DNA from: Haliscomenobacter sp965225875
GTDB lineage: Bacteria > Bacteroidota > Bacteroidia > Chitinophagales > Saprospiraceae
Direction: 5' to 3'
Length of the DNA stretch: 64,000 nucleotides
NCBI RefSeq assembly: GCF_965225875.1
Contig: NZ_CBDDBS010000003.1
Coordinates: 1,302,001 to 1,366,000, forward strand
Shown: in pieces, positions 32,974 to 40,962 of the stretch
Layout: every line of letters begins with the position of its first letter
How positions within the stretch are numbered: the first letter of the stretch is position 1
Position numbers and translations under genes: made by a program
Notes under the pieces: model-generated
Database searches by the model: none
What the model was told of the DNA's origin: nothing
Seen by the model: only the letters and a program-made list of their open reading frames with translations

Positions 32974-35433
32974 CTACAAACTAATCCCAAACACTGGCCC
33001 CACATTCCATTTTCCCCCTGCCTGCCGGGATACCGCCATGTCAAAACGAAACAAGCGGAACACCCCAAAACCCACGTTTTCAATCCCCGCAGCCAGTTCC
33101 AGGTAGTTTTTCATTTGCTCTACTTGCAACAAATGGCCGCTCAAGACCAGTTTCCAGCCCAGTTTTTTAACCAATGGAATCCAATCCAGGATTGCACCCT
33201 CAAAATGATGTTGCCAATGCGCCTGGAAAAAGGATCGATCCGTGGAGTAATCATAATAGGGCAAAAGCAAAAAGCTGTTCATGTAGCGTTCTTGATCCCC
33301 CAGAATGGTTTGGTTGCCATTGAAGTGCATAAAGTCCATAAATTCCAGCTCTCGACGTTGCAAAAAGGTGCCTGCCTGAACCCTGAATTGTGAAAAGCCC
33401 CAGGCACCCAAGGGAAGTTCGTCTTCTTCGATGGCAACGCTGAGCAATTGATAGTTTACATCACCAGCACCCAGTCGGTAATTGAGGAAGAATTCGGGTG
33501 ATTTGTTTTCTGCCGCATATTTGCGCCCGGGATACACGTAATACTTCTGACCAGGGCGAAAGCTGAAATTCAAATCAAAAGTCAGTGCCCGGCTTTGATC
33601 GAAATTTCGTGGTGCTGCTGCAGGCTGATTGGGCGTAAAGGCACGGCGATTGGGATCGTCACGTTGGTACCAACTTTGGTCAGTCGTATTTTCCAGGCTA
33701 CTTCGATTGGCCCATTCCAGGGCGGTGTTCATGCGAATGCCATTGGCCAGTTCGCGGCCAAAACCCAATCTTGCCGAAACCTTATCGTATAGCTTCATGT
33801 AGTTGTGCCGTGCCAATAAAGAATAAACTGAATTAACAATCGGCGTAATTGGTTCTCCAGCATTGAATTGTACGACCCTACGCCCACCACTGAGCGAAAT
33901 CTGGGTGCGCCGATTCCCTTCCATTTGCCGCAAATAGCTCCCCCAAACCCGCAGCTCTTTTTCTGAAAATCCGTAACTCAGTTCTCCATTCAAACGGTAC
34001 CACTTCATGTTGTATTCGTCGTAGTCCTTGTTGTAACCAAGTTTGAGCGCCGCATTGTATCCCTGCACAGTATTGTACTGAATGGTTCCGATGGGGGAAC
34101 CCACACTGAAATACTCCCGATAAAACGAGCGATTGTAGTTGTAGCCCGTCAGGAGTTTCATTAAAGTAAATTTGTTGTTTTTACGGTCAATGGAATCCTT
34201 ATAGGGCTTGGATTTCCAGATGGTTTGCAGGCTGTCTTTTTTGACGTAGTCCCGCGCTTCTTCAGCGGTGAGTGGAATAGGTCGAAGGGTATCCCAAAAT
34301 GCCTGAGATTGATCATTGGCACCCTCTTTGACTATGAACACTTCTTTGCCAAAAAACTTTTTATCCAAAGTTGGTTTAATGTCGTAGTTGCTCAAAACTG
34401 AGGTAAAACTACCCACCAGTTTAAAACCCAGCGCTCCCGCTTTAAAACGAATATTAATCGAAAAAGTCCGCCACACATCTTCCACATTGGGAACCGGGAA
34501 AAAGAGTTGTTTGATCCACAGGGAATCCAGTCCGGGCTGTTTTATGGCCGATTGCAGCAACATAAAATCCACCGACTGCACCGCCCAATCCTGATCCACG
34601 ATGTAAATGTAACCGCGATAAACGGGGTCCTCACTGCGTTTGGGAATGACCTGAATTTTATTGATCACCTGCCCTTGGTCATCTTTGATCGTGCCGATGA
34701 GTTTGTATTTGTAGTAAAAAAAGGCATTGTCGGCAATGGGAGAAACGATCCGCCGACCCAAATTGGAATAAGGATCATAGGGGCTAAAATCCATATCCTG
34801 CGCCCGATTGAAGCCAAACCCTTGGTCATTTCCCGCTACTTTGGAGTAAATCATCTCCTCCCGGTACTGATCGGGTTGGCGAAAGAACAGGGTCGAGCGC
34901 GACTCCGACAAGTAAATTATGCCTTTGCCAGTACTGTCCAAAACGCCCCCCATGTTGCCAATTTCCTGGCCCATGATCTTTTTTGGCGTTTGGGCAAAAC
35001 CAATATTGCCCTTCACATAAGCATCACAGCGGTATTCTTCCACCTGATCGCGGTAAAATTCTCGCTTCTTGATGGCGGCCCGAATGATGGGATAAGCCGG
35101 GTCTTCGGCGTTGGAACGCACTACAAACTCACTGAGTTCTATTGCAGATTCCTTTAGTGATACATCAAGTTTTTGTGGCTCGCGGGTCATGATCACCCGA
35201 ATCGTTTTTGGCTCGTAACCAATGTACTGAAAAATCACATCATAAGTTCCCGGGCCAAGACTGAGGCTATATTCACCATTGACATTACTGGTGGTTCCAT
35301 TGGTACTGCCTTTGATGTATATACTCGCAAACGGCAAAGGGCTACCTTCAGCATCGGTCAACTTGCCCGACAACTGAGCAAACAATCCACTACAAGCAAG
35401 GGTAAATAGGAGTAAAAGGGTAAATTTTTGCAT
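32974..35433 (-). CDS. DUF5686 outer-membrane protein with carboxypeptidase-regulatory-like domain
   Basis: 819-residue exported protein. A signal peptide (MQKFTLLLLFTLACSGLFA) is followed by an Ig-like CarboxypepD_reg-type beta domain (about 20-100: LSGKLTDAEGSPLPFASIYI) and a large DUF5686 region predicted as a beta barrel, ending in an aromatic-rich C-terminus. Such proteins are frequent in Bacteroidota outer membranes; role unknown. The ATG at 35433 is preferred because the longer frame starts with TTG six codons earlier. Confidence 0.87.
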   Translation of the reverse strand: MQKFTLLLLFTLACSGLFAQLSGKLTDAEGSPLPFASIYIKGSTNGTTSNVNGEYSLSLGPGTYDVIFQYIGYEPKTIRVIMTREPQKLDVSLKESAIELSEFVVRSNAEDPAYPIIRAAIKKREFYRDQVEEYRCDAYVKGNIGFAQTPKKIMGQEIGNMGGVLDSTGKGIIYLSESRSTLFFRQPDQYREEMIYSKVAGNDQGFGFNRAQDMDFSPYDPYSNLGRRIVSPIADNAFFYYKYKLIGTIKDDQGQVINKIQVIPKRSEDPVYRGYIYIVDQDWAVQSVDFMLLQSAIKQPGLDSLWIKQLFFPVPNVEDVWRTFSINIRFKAGALGFKLVGSFTSVLSNYDIKPTLDKKFFGKEVFIVKEGANDQSQAFWDTLRPIPLTAEEARDYVKKDSLQTIWKSKPYKDSIDRKNNKFTLMKLLTGYNYNRSFYREYFSVGSPIGTIQYNTVQGYNAALKLGYNKDYDEYNMKWYRLNGELSYGFSEKELRVWGSYLRQMEGNRRTQISLSGGRRVVQFNAGEPITPIVNSVYSLLARHNYMKLYDKVSARLGFGRELANGIRMNTALEWANRSSLENTTDQSWYQRDDPNRRAFTPNQPAAAPRNFDQSRALTFDLNFSFRPGQKYYVYPGRKYAAENKSPEFFLNYRLGAGDVNYQLLSVAIEEDELPLGAWGFSQFRVQAGTFLQRRELEFMDFMHFNGNQTILGDQERYMNSFLLLPYYDYSTDRSFFQAHWQHHFEGAILDWIPLVKKLGWKLVLSGHLLQVEQMKNYLELAAGIENVGFGVFRLFRFDMAVSRQAGGKWNVGPVFGISL

Positions 35434-35534
35434 ACACAACGAGGTTTTCAAAAGAGAACCCCAAAAAAGAAAAAAGGATGGTTTAACGCAAACACTTTAA
35501 GATAGGCTTAACTATCTGTTCGACGAATAGCATG

Positions 35535-35570
35535 GGGGTGATAAAAAAATAAGTGATCATTTTGCTCAAC
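35535..35570 (+). repeat. 36-nt dispersed element, copy 3
   Basis: Compared with the copy at 56543-56578 (read in the same sense) it matches at 33 of 36 positions, including the A7 run and the AAGTGATCATTTTGC block. The end complementarity is partly lost (GGGGT against GCTCA). It stands in the divergent region between the DUF5686 and sugar-isomerase-like genes, 100 bases before the latter. Confidence 0.75.
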
Positions 35571-35670
35571 TGCTTTGTGTAAAAAATACACATTGCAGTA
35601 TTGCCTTGCTGATTTTTTTTTTCGACCTTTCTCCAATCAAAAAATTTTCAACCCTGCAAAATCCTGAATC

Positions 35671-36642
35671 ATGCTGCATCGTCGACAATTCATCAAAAGC
35701 ACAGGCTGGGCAACAGCTTTCGCACTGAGTCCTTTTGCCCAAAACCTAATGGACGATATGACCAAAAAGAAGAAAAATCTGGGTGTACAATTGTTCTCCA
35801 TTCCCCAAATGGTAGACAAAGACCTGAAGGGCACCCTGCAATTGCTGAGTGAAATTGGCTACAAAGAGGTGGAGTTTTTTGGCCCCTACCCATTCAGTGC
35901 CCCCGAAACCATTGAAAGTTGGAAGGGCCTGGCCGCCCAATTGGGCATCAAACGCAATGCCTTTTATGGCTACAGCATTCCGGAAATCAAAAGCATGTTG
36001 AGCGATTTTAAACTAAAAACGCCCTCCATGCACCTGGATCTGATTACTTTCCGCAAAAACCTCAAAGCAACCCTGGATGCAGTTGCACCACTTGGGGTAA
36101 AATACCTTGCCCTACCTGCCCTTAGTGACATCAATGATCGACGTACTTTGGATCATTACAAACGCCTGACGGATGAATTTAATGGCTTTGGCAAACAAAT
36201 GGCGGAATACGGCATGGCTTTCGTTTACCACAACCACGGCTTTGAGCACGCCAAAATGGACGGAGTCGTCCCCATGGATTACCTCCTACAAAATACGGAC
36301 AGCAAAAACGTCAAATTTGAATTGGATATCTTCTGGATGAGTGCAGCTGGTGCCGATCCGGTGGATTACCTGAACCGTTACCCCGGACGCTTTAAATTGA
36401 TGCACATCAAAGATGCTGCAGAAAAAGTGCGTTTTACTGGCGATGGAGGAACTCCAGATCAGTGGATGGCGGTTTTTTCTAAAATGGCTGATCCGGGAAC
36501 AGGCGTTTTTGATATCCCAAAAATGCTCCAGGCTGGTCAAAAATCCGGGGTGGAGCATTTTTACCTGGAAAGAGATTTGACGCCAACACCGGAGGCGACT
36601 TTGAAAAATTCATTCGCGAATTTGAGCAAAATGAGCTTCTAA
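35671..36642 (+). CDS. Sugar phosphate isomerase/epimerase-like TIM-barrel protein
   Basis: 323-residue protein of the xylose-isomerase-like TIM-barrel family. The N-terminus HRRQFIK followed by a hydrophobic segment looks like a twin-arginine signal, so it may be exported folded with its metal. Metal ligands are likely in VEFFG (Glu), YHNHGFEHAK (His), FELDIFW (Glu/Asp), MHIKDA (His) and FYLERD (Glu). Substrate unknown; relatives act on sugars or inositols. It converges with the SIMPL-domain gene and ends at a 34-bp perfect hairpin. Confidence 0.85.
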   Translation: MLHRRQFIKSTGWATAFALSPFAQNLMDDMTKKKKNLGVQLFSIPQMVDKDLKGTLQLLSEIGYKEVEFFGPYPFSAPETIESWKGLAAQLGIKRNAFYGYSIPEIKSMLSDFKLKTPSMHLDLITFRKNLKATLDAVAPLGVKYLALPALSDINDRRTLDHYKRLTDEFNGFGKQMAEYGMAFVYHNHGFEHAKMDGVVPMDYLLQNTDSKNVKFELDIFWMSAAGADPVDYLNRYPGRFKLMHIKDAAEKVRFTGDGGTPDQWMAVFSKMADPGTGVFDIPKMLQAGQKSGVEHFYLERDLTPTPEATLKNSFANLSKMSF

Positions 36643-36652
36643 TTAAACACTT

Positions 36653-36735
36653 CTAAGGTGTTCTAAGGTGCCTAAGGTGGTTCAAAATAAACAATGTATA
36701 ATTTGAACCACCTTAGGCACCTTAGAACACCTTAG
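36653..36735. repeat. Perfect 34-bp inverted repeat, family A (cctaagg type)
   Basis: Arms 36653-36686 and 36702-36735 are perfectly complementary over 34 bp around a 15-nt AT-rich loop. Each arm consists of three near copies of a CTAAGGTG unit (CTAAGGTGTT, CTAAGGTGC, CTAAGGTGG). It lies between convergent genes and probably ends both transcripts. Confidence 0.9.
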
Positions 36736-36765
36736 GGCTGATTTGCTTAACTATCTGGTGTAAAA

Positions 36766-37779
36766 TCACTCGATTTTCAAACTCTTCACCTCCCCAGTCG
36801 GCGTCACCAAAATGAACTCCTTTTTCACTTCAGTTTTCACCTTTGGCTTCGCTTCCGGCATTTTAAACCTTACCGCCAGGTTGTACGAAAACTGCACCGC
36901 TGGCTCCAATATTTCCGGATTGATCACAATGTCGTAATCATTTGCCGCTACGGCATTGTAAAAACGTAGGGTAGGTTTATCGGCAGGTTGAACCACTGAG
37001 TTGTTTTTTTCTGAAGCATCCAATGACTGGGTGCTAAAGGCCTGGTAACTCTCATAACGATTTGTTGGGTAAGCTACCCAGGCATTTTCTGCGGTGATGG
37101 TGTAGGCTGAATCCAGTTTAATCCCCATTTTTGCGTAGGAATCCTTGATGTTTTCGAGGTAATCAAAAGAGAGAGAGCGTAGTTCCTGATACACTTTCTG
37201 CTGGTCTTTGATGAAATAATCCACTTTCACAATGTCATAAATCTCCTGCTTGGCAGCAGCAGTAACGATCTGATCCAAAATGCTAGGCTTGGTGTAGCGA
37301 ATGTGGATGTTTTTTTGCAATTCAAAACCTTTGGGGATTTCGGTAAGGGTCTTTTTGGAAAAAATCTTCTTGCTCACATCATACTCATACTTGGGCAAAA
37401 AATTGACCATATCCACATAAACATCCGTCTCGGGGATACCCAGTCCTTTGAGGTCGTTGAGGAAATTATTCAAACGATTGTTGAGTAAAGTATTGGTCTC
37501 ATCGGCTGTTTTGGCAACTTGTAACATGGTGAATACAGCTGTGTAAGAACTTGCCCGCTGATTGGACATCGTATTGATCGTGATTTCAATGCTGTTGTCG
37601 TCCTGCAATTTGGCGCTGCGGGGAATGGAGCGGTACTGGGCATTCAAATTGGCATTCGACTGGATTTGCTGGTATTCATTGCTTTGCTTTTTTTGCTCGG
37701 CATAGTTGCCCATTACCTGGGCCTGAAGGGAAGCAAAAAAGCAGGTTCCAATGACCAAAGGGATAAGGTGTTTTCTCAT
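36766..37779 (-). CDS. SIMPL-domain (DUF541-like) exported protein
   Basis: 337-residue protein with a signal peptide (MRKHLIPLVIGTCFFASLQA). The middle region contains alternating strands and helices with the pattern TNTLLNNRLNNFLNDLKGLG and an NIHIRYTKPSILDQIVTAAA segment, as in SIMPL (DUF541) proteins. Function unknown; members are periplasmic. The start at 37779 gives a clean signal peptide, though an ATG at 37800 would add seven residues. Confidence 0.75.
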   Translation of the reverse strand: MRKHLIPLVIGTCFFASLQAQVMGNYAEQKKQSNEYQQIQSNANLNAQYRSIPRSAKLQDDNSIEITINTMSNQRASSYTAVFTMLQVAKTADETNTLLNNRLNNFLNDLKGLGIPETDVYVDMVNFLPKYEYDVSKKIFSKKTLTEIPKGFELQKNIHIRYTKPSILDQIVTAAAKQEIYDIVKVDYFIKDQQKVYQELRSLSFDYLENIKDSYAKMGIKLDSAYTITAENAWVAYPTNRYESYQAFSTQSLDASEKNNSVVQPADKPTLRFYNAVAANDYDIVINPEILEPAVQFSYNLAVRFKMPEAKPKVKTEVKKEFILVTPTGEVKSLKIE

Positions 37780-37858
37780 GACTGGATTGTTTTTAATCAT
37801 TTAACCAGAAGGTAACGCATCCATAGTTCCTTTAATTTTTGAGGTCAAAAAATATTTT

Positions 37859-37874
37859 TAGCGAAAATTCGCTA
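37859..37874. promoter_or_regulatory. Operator-like palindrome, upstream copy
   Basis: TAGCGAA-AA-TTCGCTA, perfect over 16 bp, within a longer dyad with arms TTTTTAGCGAA and its complement (37855-37878). The centre is 64 bp from that of the second copy. Confidence 0.65.
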
Positions 37875-37891
37875 AAAATTTCGATCAGGGC

Positions 37892-37922
37892 TTTACAAAT
37901 TCAAAACTTGCGCTTATTTTTG
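37892..37922 (+). promoter_or_regulatory. Bacteroidota-type promoter of the acyl-CoA dehydrogenase gene
   Basis: TTTA (37892-37895), 19 bases, then TATTTTTG (37915-37922), close to the consensus TTTG-N19-TAnnTTTG. Transcription would start about 37929, inside the second palindrome, about 44 bases before the ATG. Confidence 0.65.
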
Positions 37923-37938
37923 TAGCGAATTTTCGCTA
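37923..37938. promoter_or_regulatory. Operator-like palindrome, over the start of transcription
   Basis: TAGCGAA-TT-TTCGCTA, the same arms as at 37859-37874 with a different centre. It begins directly after the -7 element, so a bound protein would block transcription initiation. Confidence 0.65.
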
Positions 37939-37972
37939 ATTCTTTCATTGAACGAACAAACACAATATACTT

Positions 37973-39769
37973 ATGGAAGCTGTGATGAGCAAAACCGCAC
38001 TTCAGGGAGGTGAATTTTTAATCAAGGACTCCCTGGCTGAAGACATCTTCATCCCCGAAGAATTGAACGAGGAGCAACGGATGATCCAAGAAACCGTCCG
38101 GGATTTCCTGCACAACGAAATTTTCCCCAACATTGAAAAAATTGAAAACCAGGAAGACAATATCGCCCCACGCTTGTTGGAAAAAATGGCGGAATTAGGG
38201 CTCCTGGGTACCCATATGCCTGAAGTTTACGGCGGAATGGAATTGGATACCAATACCAATACGCTGATTGGTGATGCACTCGGCCCAGCTGGAGCATTTA
38301 CCGTTTCTTTTGCGGCTCATATCGGCATCGGTATGTTGCCGATCCTGTATTTTGGCACCGAAGAGCAAAAACAAAAATACCTGCCCCGCCTGATCAACGG
38401 CGAACTCAAAGCAGCGTATTGCCTCACCGAGCCAGGTTCTGGTTCAGATGCCCTAGCCGCCAAAACACGGGCAGACTTAAGCGCCGATGGTAAAAACTAC
38501 CTGCTCAATGGACAAAAAATGTGGATCTCTAATGCGGGATTTGCTGACCTGTTCATCGTTTTTGCCAAAATTGATGGCGATAAATTTACCGGTTTCATCG
38601 TAGAGCGGGATACCCCCGGTTTGACTTTGGGCGCCGAAGAAAAGAAATTGGGCATCAAGGGATCCTCTACCCGTCAGGTGTTTTTTGAAAATGCGCCAGT
38701 GCCCGCCGACAATGTTTTGGGTCAAATCGGCAAAGGCCACCTGATCGCCTTTAATGCCCTGAATATTGGCCGTTTCAAATTGTGCTCCCTCAGTTTAGGT
38801 GGTGCAAAATACAGTGTTACCACTGCGATTCGTTACGCCAACGAACGCATCCAGTTTGGTGTGCCAATCTCTAGCTTCGGAGCCATCCAACATAAACTGG
38901 CTGAACAAACCATCCGCATTTTTTCCACCGAATCAGCCCTTTATCGGGTTTCCAATTTGCTGGAATTGAAAAAGCAGGAGTACGAAGCCCAAGGACTGGA
39001 TTTTGCCCAATCCAAACTAAAAGCTGCCGAGGAATACGCCATCGAATGTTCCATCCTGAAAGTAACTGGTTCCGAAGCCCTGGATTTTGTAGTGGATGAA
39101 ACCCTACAGGTACACGGTGGAATGGGCTTCTCCGAGGAAGGAACTGCTGCACGTGCTTACCGCGATGCCCGCATCAACCGCATTTACGAAGGCACCAACG
39201 AGATCAACCGCCTCTTGAGCATCGACATGTTGCTCAAACGCGCCATGAAAGGAGCACTCGACATCGTAGGGCCAGCCTGGCAGGTGCAAAAAGAATTGGC
39301 TTCCATGCCTGGTTTTGAGAAGGAAGAAGGACCTTATGCTGAAGAGCGCAAAGCGGTCAAAGACTTCAAAAAAGCCGTTTTGATGGTAGCTGGCGCTGCT
39401 GCAAAATTGCAGATGGAAGGCAAACTCGATCTAAAAAATGAGCAGGAGATCATCATGAACGTTGCCGATATGTTGTCGGATCTGTTTTTGGCGGAATCGC
39501 TCTTGCTGCGGGTTGAAAAACTGGCCGGGATGACGGGCAAAGTAAAACAGGAAGTATACGATGCCATCCTGAGCGTTTTCATCCACGATGCGACCCTGCG
39601 CATGAACAAAAATGGTACCGATGCACTGGCTTCTTTTGCTGAAGGAGACCTGCTGCGTACGATGTTAATGGGCTTGAAGCGCTTCACGAAGTATCCTGCC
39701 CAAAACGTCAAAGCCTTGCGTCGAATGATAGCTGACGTATTGATTGACGCAAATGAATATGCATTGTAA
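37973..39769 (+). CDS. Acyl-CoA dehydrogenase
   Basis: 598-residue flavoenzyme for the first step of fatty acid beta-oxidation. The three ACAD domains are visible: N-terminal helical (about 30-145), middle beta (FCLTEPGSGSDA-type signature read as YCLTEPGSGSDA) and C-terminal helical with VHGGMGFSEEG and RINRIYEGTNEINR. A further 170-residue C-terminal extension is characteristic of the long-chain (VLCAD/ACAD9-like) group. The upstream promoter is flanked by two identical-arm palindromes, suggesting a dedicated repressor. A strong terminator follows at 39855. Confidence 0.92.
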   Translation: MEAVMSKTALQGGEFLIKDSLAEDIFIPEELNEEQRMIQETVRDFLHNEIFPNIEKIENQEDNIAPRLLEKMAELGLLGTHMPEVYGGMELDTNTNTLIGDALGPAGAFTVSFAAHIGIGMLPILYFGTEEQKQKYLPRLINGELKAAYCLTEPGSGSDALAAKTRADLSADGKNYLLNGQKMWISNAGFADLFIVFAKIDGDKFTGFIVERDTPGLTLGAEEKKLGIKGSSTRQVFFENAPVPADNVLGQIGKGHLIAFNALNIGRFKLCSLSLGGAKYSVTTAIRYANERIQFGVPISSFGAIQHKLAEQTIRIFSTESALYRVSNLLELKKQEYEAQGLDFAQSKLKAAEEYAIECSILKVTGSEALDFVVDETLQVHGGMGFSEEGTAARAYRDARINRIYEGTNEINRLLSIDMLLKRAMKGALDIVGPAWQVQKELASMPGFEKEEGPYAEERKAVKDFKKAVLMVAGAAAKLQMEGKLDLKNEQEIIMNVADMLSDLFLAESLLLRVEKLAGMTGKVKQEVYDAILSVFIHDATLRMNKNGTDALASFAEGDLLRTMLMGLKRFTKYPAQNVKALRRMIADVLIDANEYAL

Positions 39770-39854
39770 CCTTTGAGTTTGTTTAAATTATTACGGTCTA
39801 GTTTTTTACTGACCTAGCGTATTGTATTCATAAGTTACTAAGTGTTTGTTGAGT

Positions 39855-39890
39855 GCGCTTCAGTCGATTGGACTGAAGCGCTTTTTTTTT
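39855..39890 (+). terminator. Rho-independent terminator
   Basis: GCGCTTCAGTC (39855-39865) and GACTGAAGCGC (39871-39881) form an 11-bp perfect stem with a 5-nt loop, followed by nine Ts. It serves the acyl-CoA dehydrogenase gene. Confidence 0.92.
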
Positions 39891-39959
39891 AACTTATTTT
39901 TTGCAATAATAAAATGTACTTCTGTCGTTAATGTGGCGTAATAACCATCAATTCAAGCC

Positions 39960-40901
39960 ATGCGTAATCTGTTTTTCTTGCTCGTTTTCAGCCTTTTGAT
40001 TCCAGTATTTGGCCAGGCCCAAAACAAAACCAAACTGAGCCCTGCCGCTCAAAAAGAACTCAAACTCTACGAAGATACCCTAGGGGTGCTCTCTTTTTTA
40101 GTGATCAATGATTCACTGCCGGAGAGTCGTTTTGCGGCAACCCGGAAGATGATCCTGACCCTCAAAAAAGCCTTGAAAGTTACCAATTCCTACCAATACA
40201 AGTTTGCACGGCTCAAGCCGATCTCTATCCAATACGCACCCGACAGTACCTTCCGGATTTTCACCTGGCAGCTTTTTGTTGACGATAATACTTACCATTA
40301 TTATGGAGTTATACAAATGAATAGCCCCGAACTAAAAATGTATCCCCTGGTGGATCGCTCGGCCAAGATGGAAGATGTGCAACAAGCCATCAACGGGCCA
40401 GACAACTGGTATGGGGTGATTTATTACAACATACTGAAACTCAAAGACCCCGCTGGACCTAAGTATTTGCTTTTCGGACTGGATACTTATTCCTTTTTCA
40501 AGCGCCGTAAAGTCATTGATGTTTTGACCTTCAAGGATGATCAAGTAGTCTTTGGTGCGCCCGTTTTTCCTAAAACCATCAACAATGAAGGGCCCGTAAA
40601 CCGCTTACTCCTGGAATACAGTGCCGAAACCAGTGTAAAAATGAACTGGGACGAAGCCATGGGCATGATTGTTTACGACCACCTGATCCCCTACAACGGC
40701 ACTGCCAAATCCGGGCCAGTAAATGTACCCGATGGTACTTACGAAGGTTTTAAAATTGAGCAGGGGAAGTTGGCCTATGTGGATAAGCTGGAGACACAAA
40801 TTCTGGAAGAAGCCCCAACACCAACACCGCTGAACGCCAAAAAGAACGTCATTTACGATCGAAATAATCCGACGGGTAAGAAGAAAACGGGGCAAAACTA
40901 G
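39960..40901 (+). CDS. Exported hypothetical protein
   Basis: 313-residue protein with a signal peptide (MRNLFFLLVFSLLIPVFGQA). No known domain is recognised. It is rich in aromatic residues in a beta-type pattern (FRIFTWQLFVDDNTYHYYGVI, approximately residues 98-118) and has a short Pro/Thr-rich C-terminal tail. Similar proteins seem common in Saprospiria-like genomes, but I cannot name a family. It is monocistronic and ends at a bidirectional hairpin. Confidence 0.75.
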   Translation: MRNLFFLLVFSLLIPVFGQAQNKTKLSPAAQKELKLYEDTLGVLSFLVINDSLPESRFAATRKMILTLKKALKVTNSYQYKFARLKPISIQYAPDSTFRIFTWQLFVDDNTYHYYGVIQMNSPELKMYPLVDRSAKMEDVQQAINGPDNWYGVIYYNILKLKDPAGPKYLLFGLDTYSFFKRRKVIDVLTFKDDQVVFGAPVFPKTINNEGPVNRLLLEYSAETSVKMNWDEAMGMIVYDHLIPYNGTAKSGPVNVPDGTYEGFKIEQGKLAYVDKLETQILEEAPTPTPLNAKKNVIYDRNNPTGKKKTGQN

Positions 40902-40919
40902 GCTAACGTGATAAAAAGA

Positions 40920-40952
40920 AAGAACGGAAAGCTTCTAACGCTTTCCGTTCTT
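40920..40952. terminator. Bidirectional terminator
   Basis: A 13-bp perfect stem (40920-40932 with 40940-40952; core AGAACGGAAAGC) with a 7-nt loop, flanked by A-rich and T-rich sequence on the two sides. It lies between convergent genes. Confidence 0.85.
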
Positions 40953-40962
40953 GTTCTATCAT

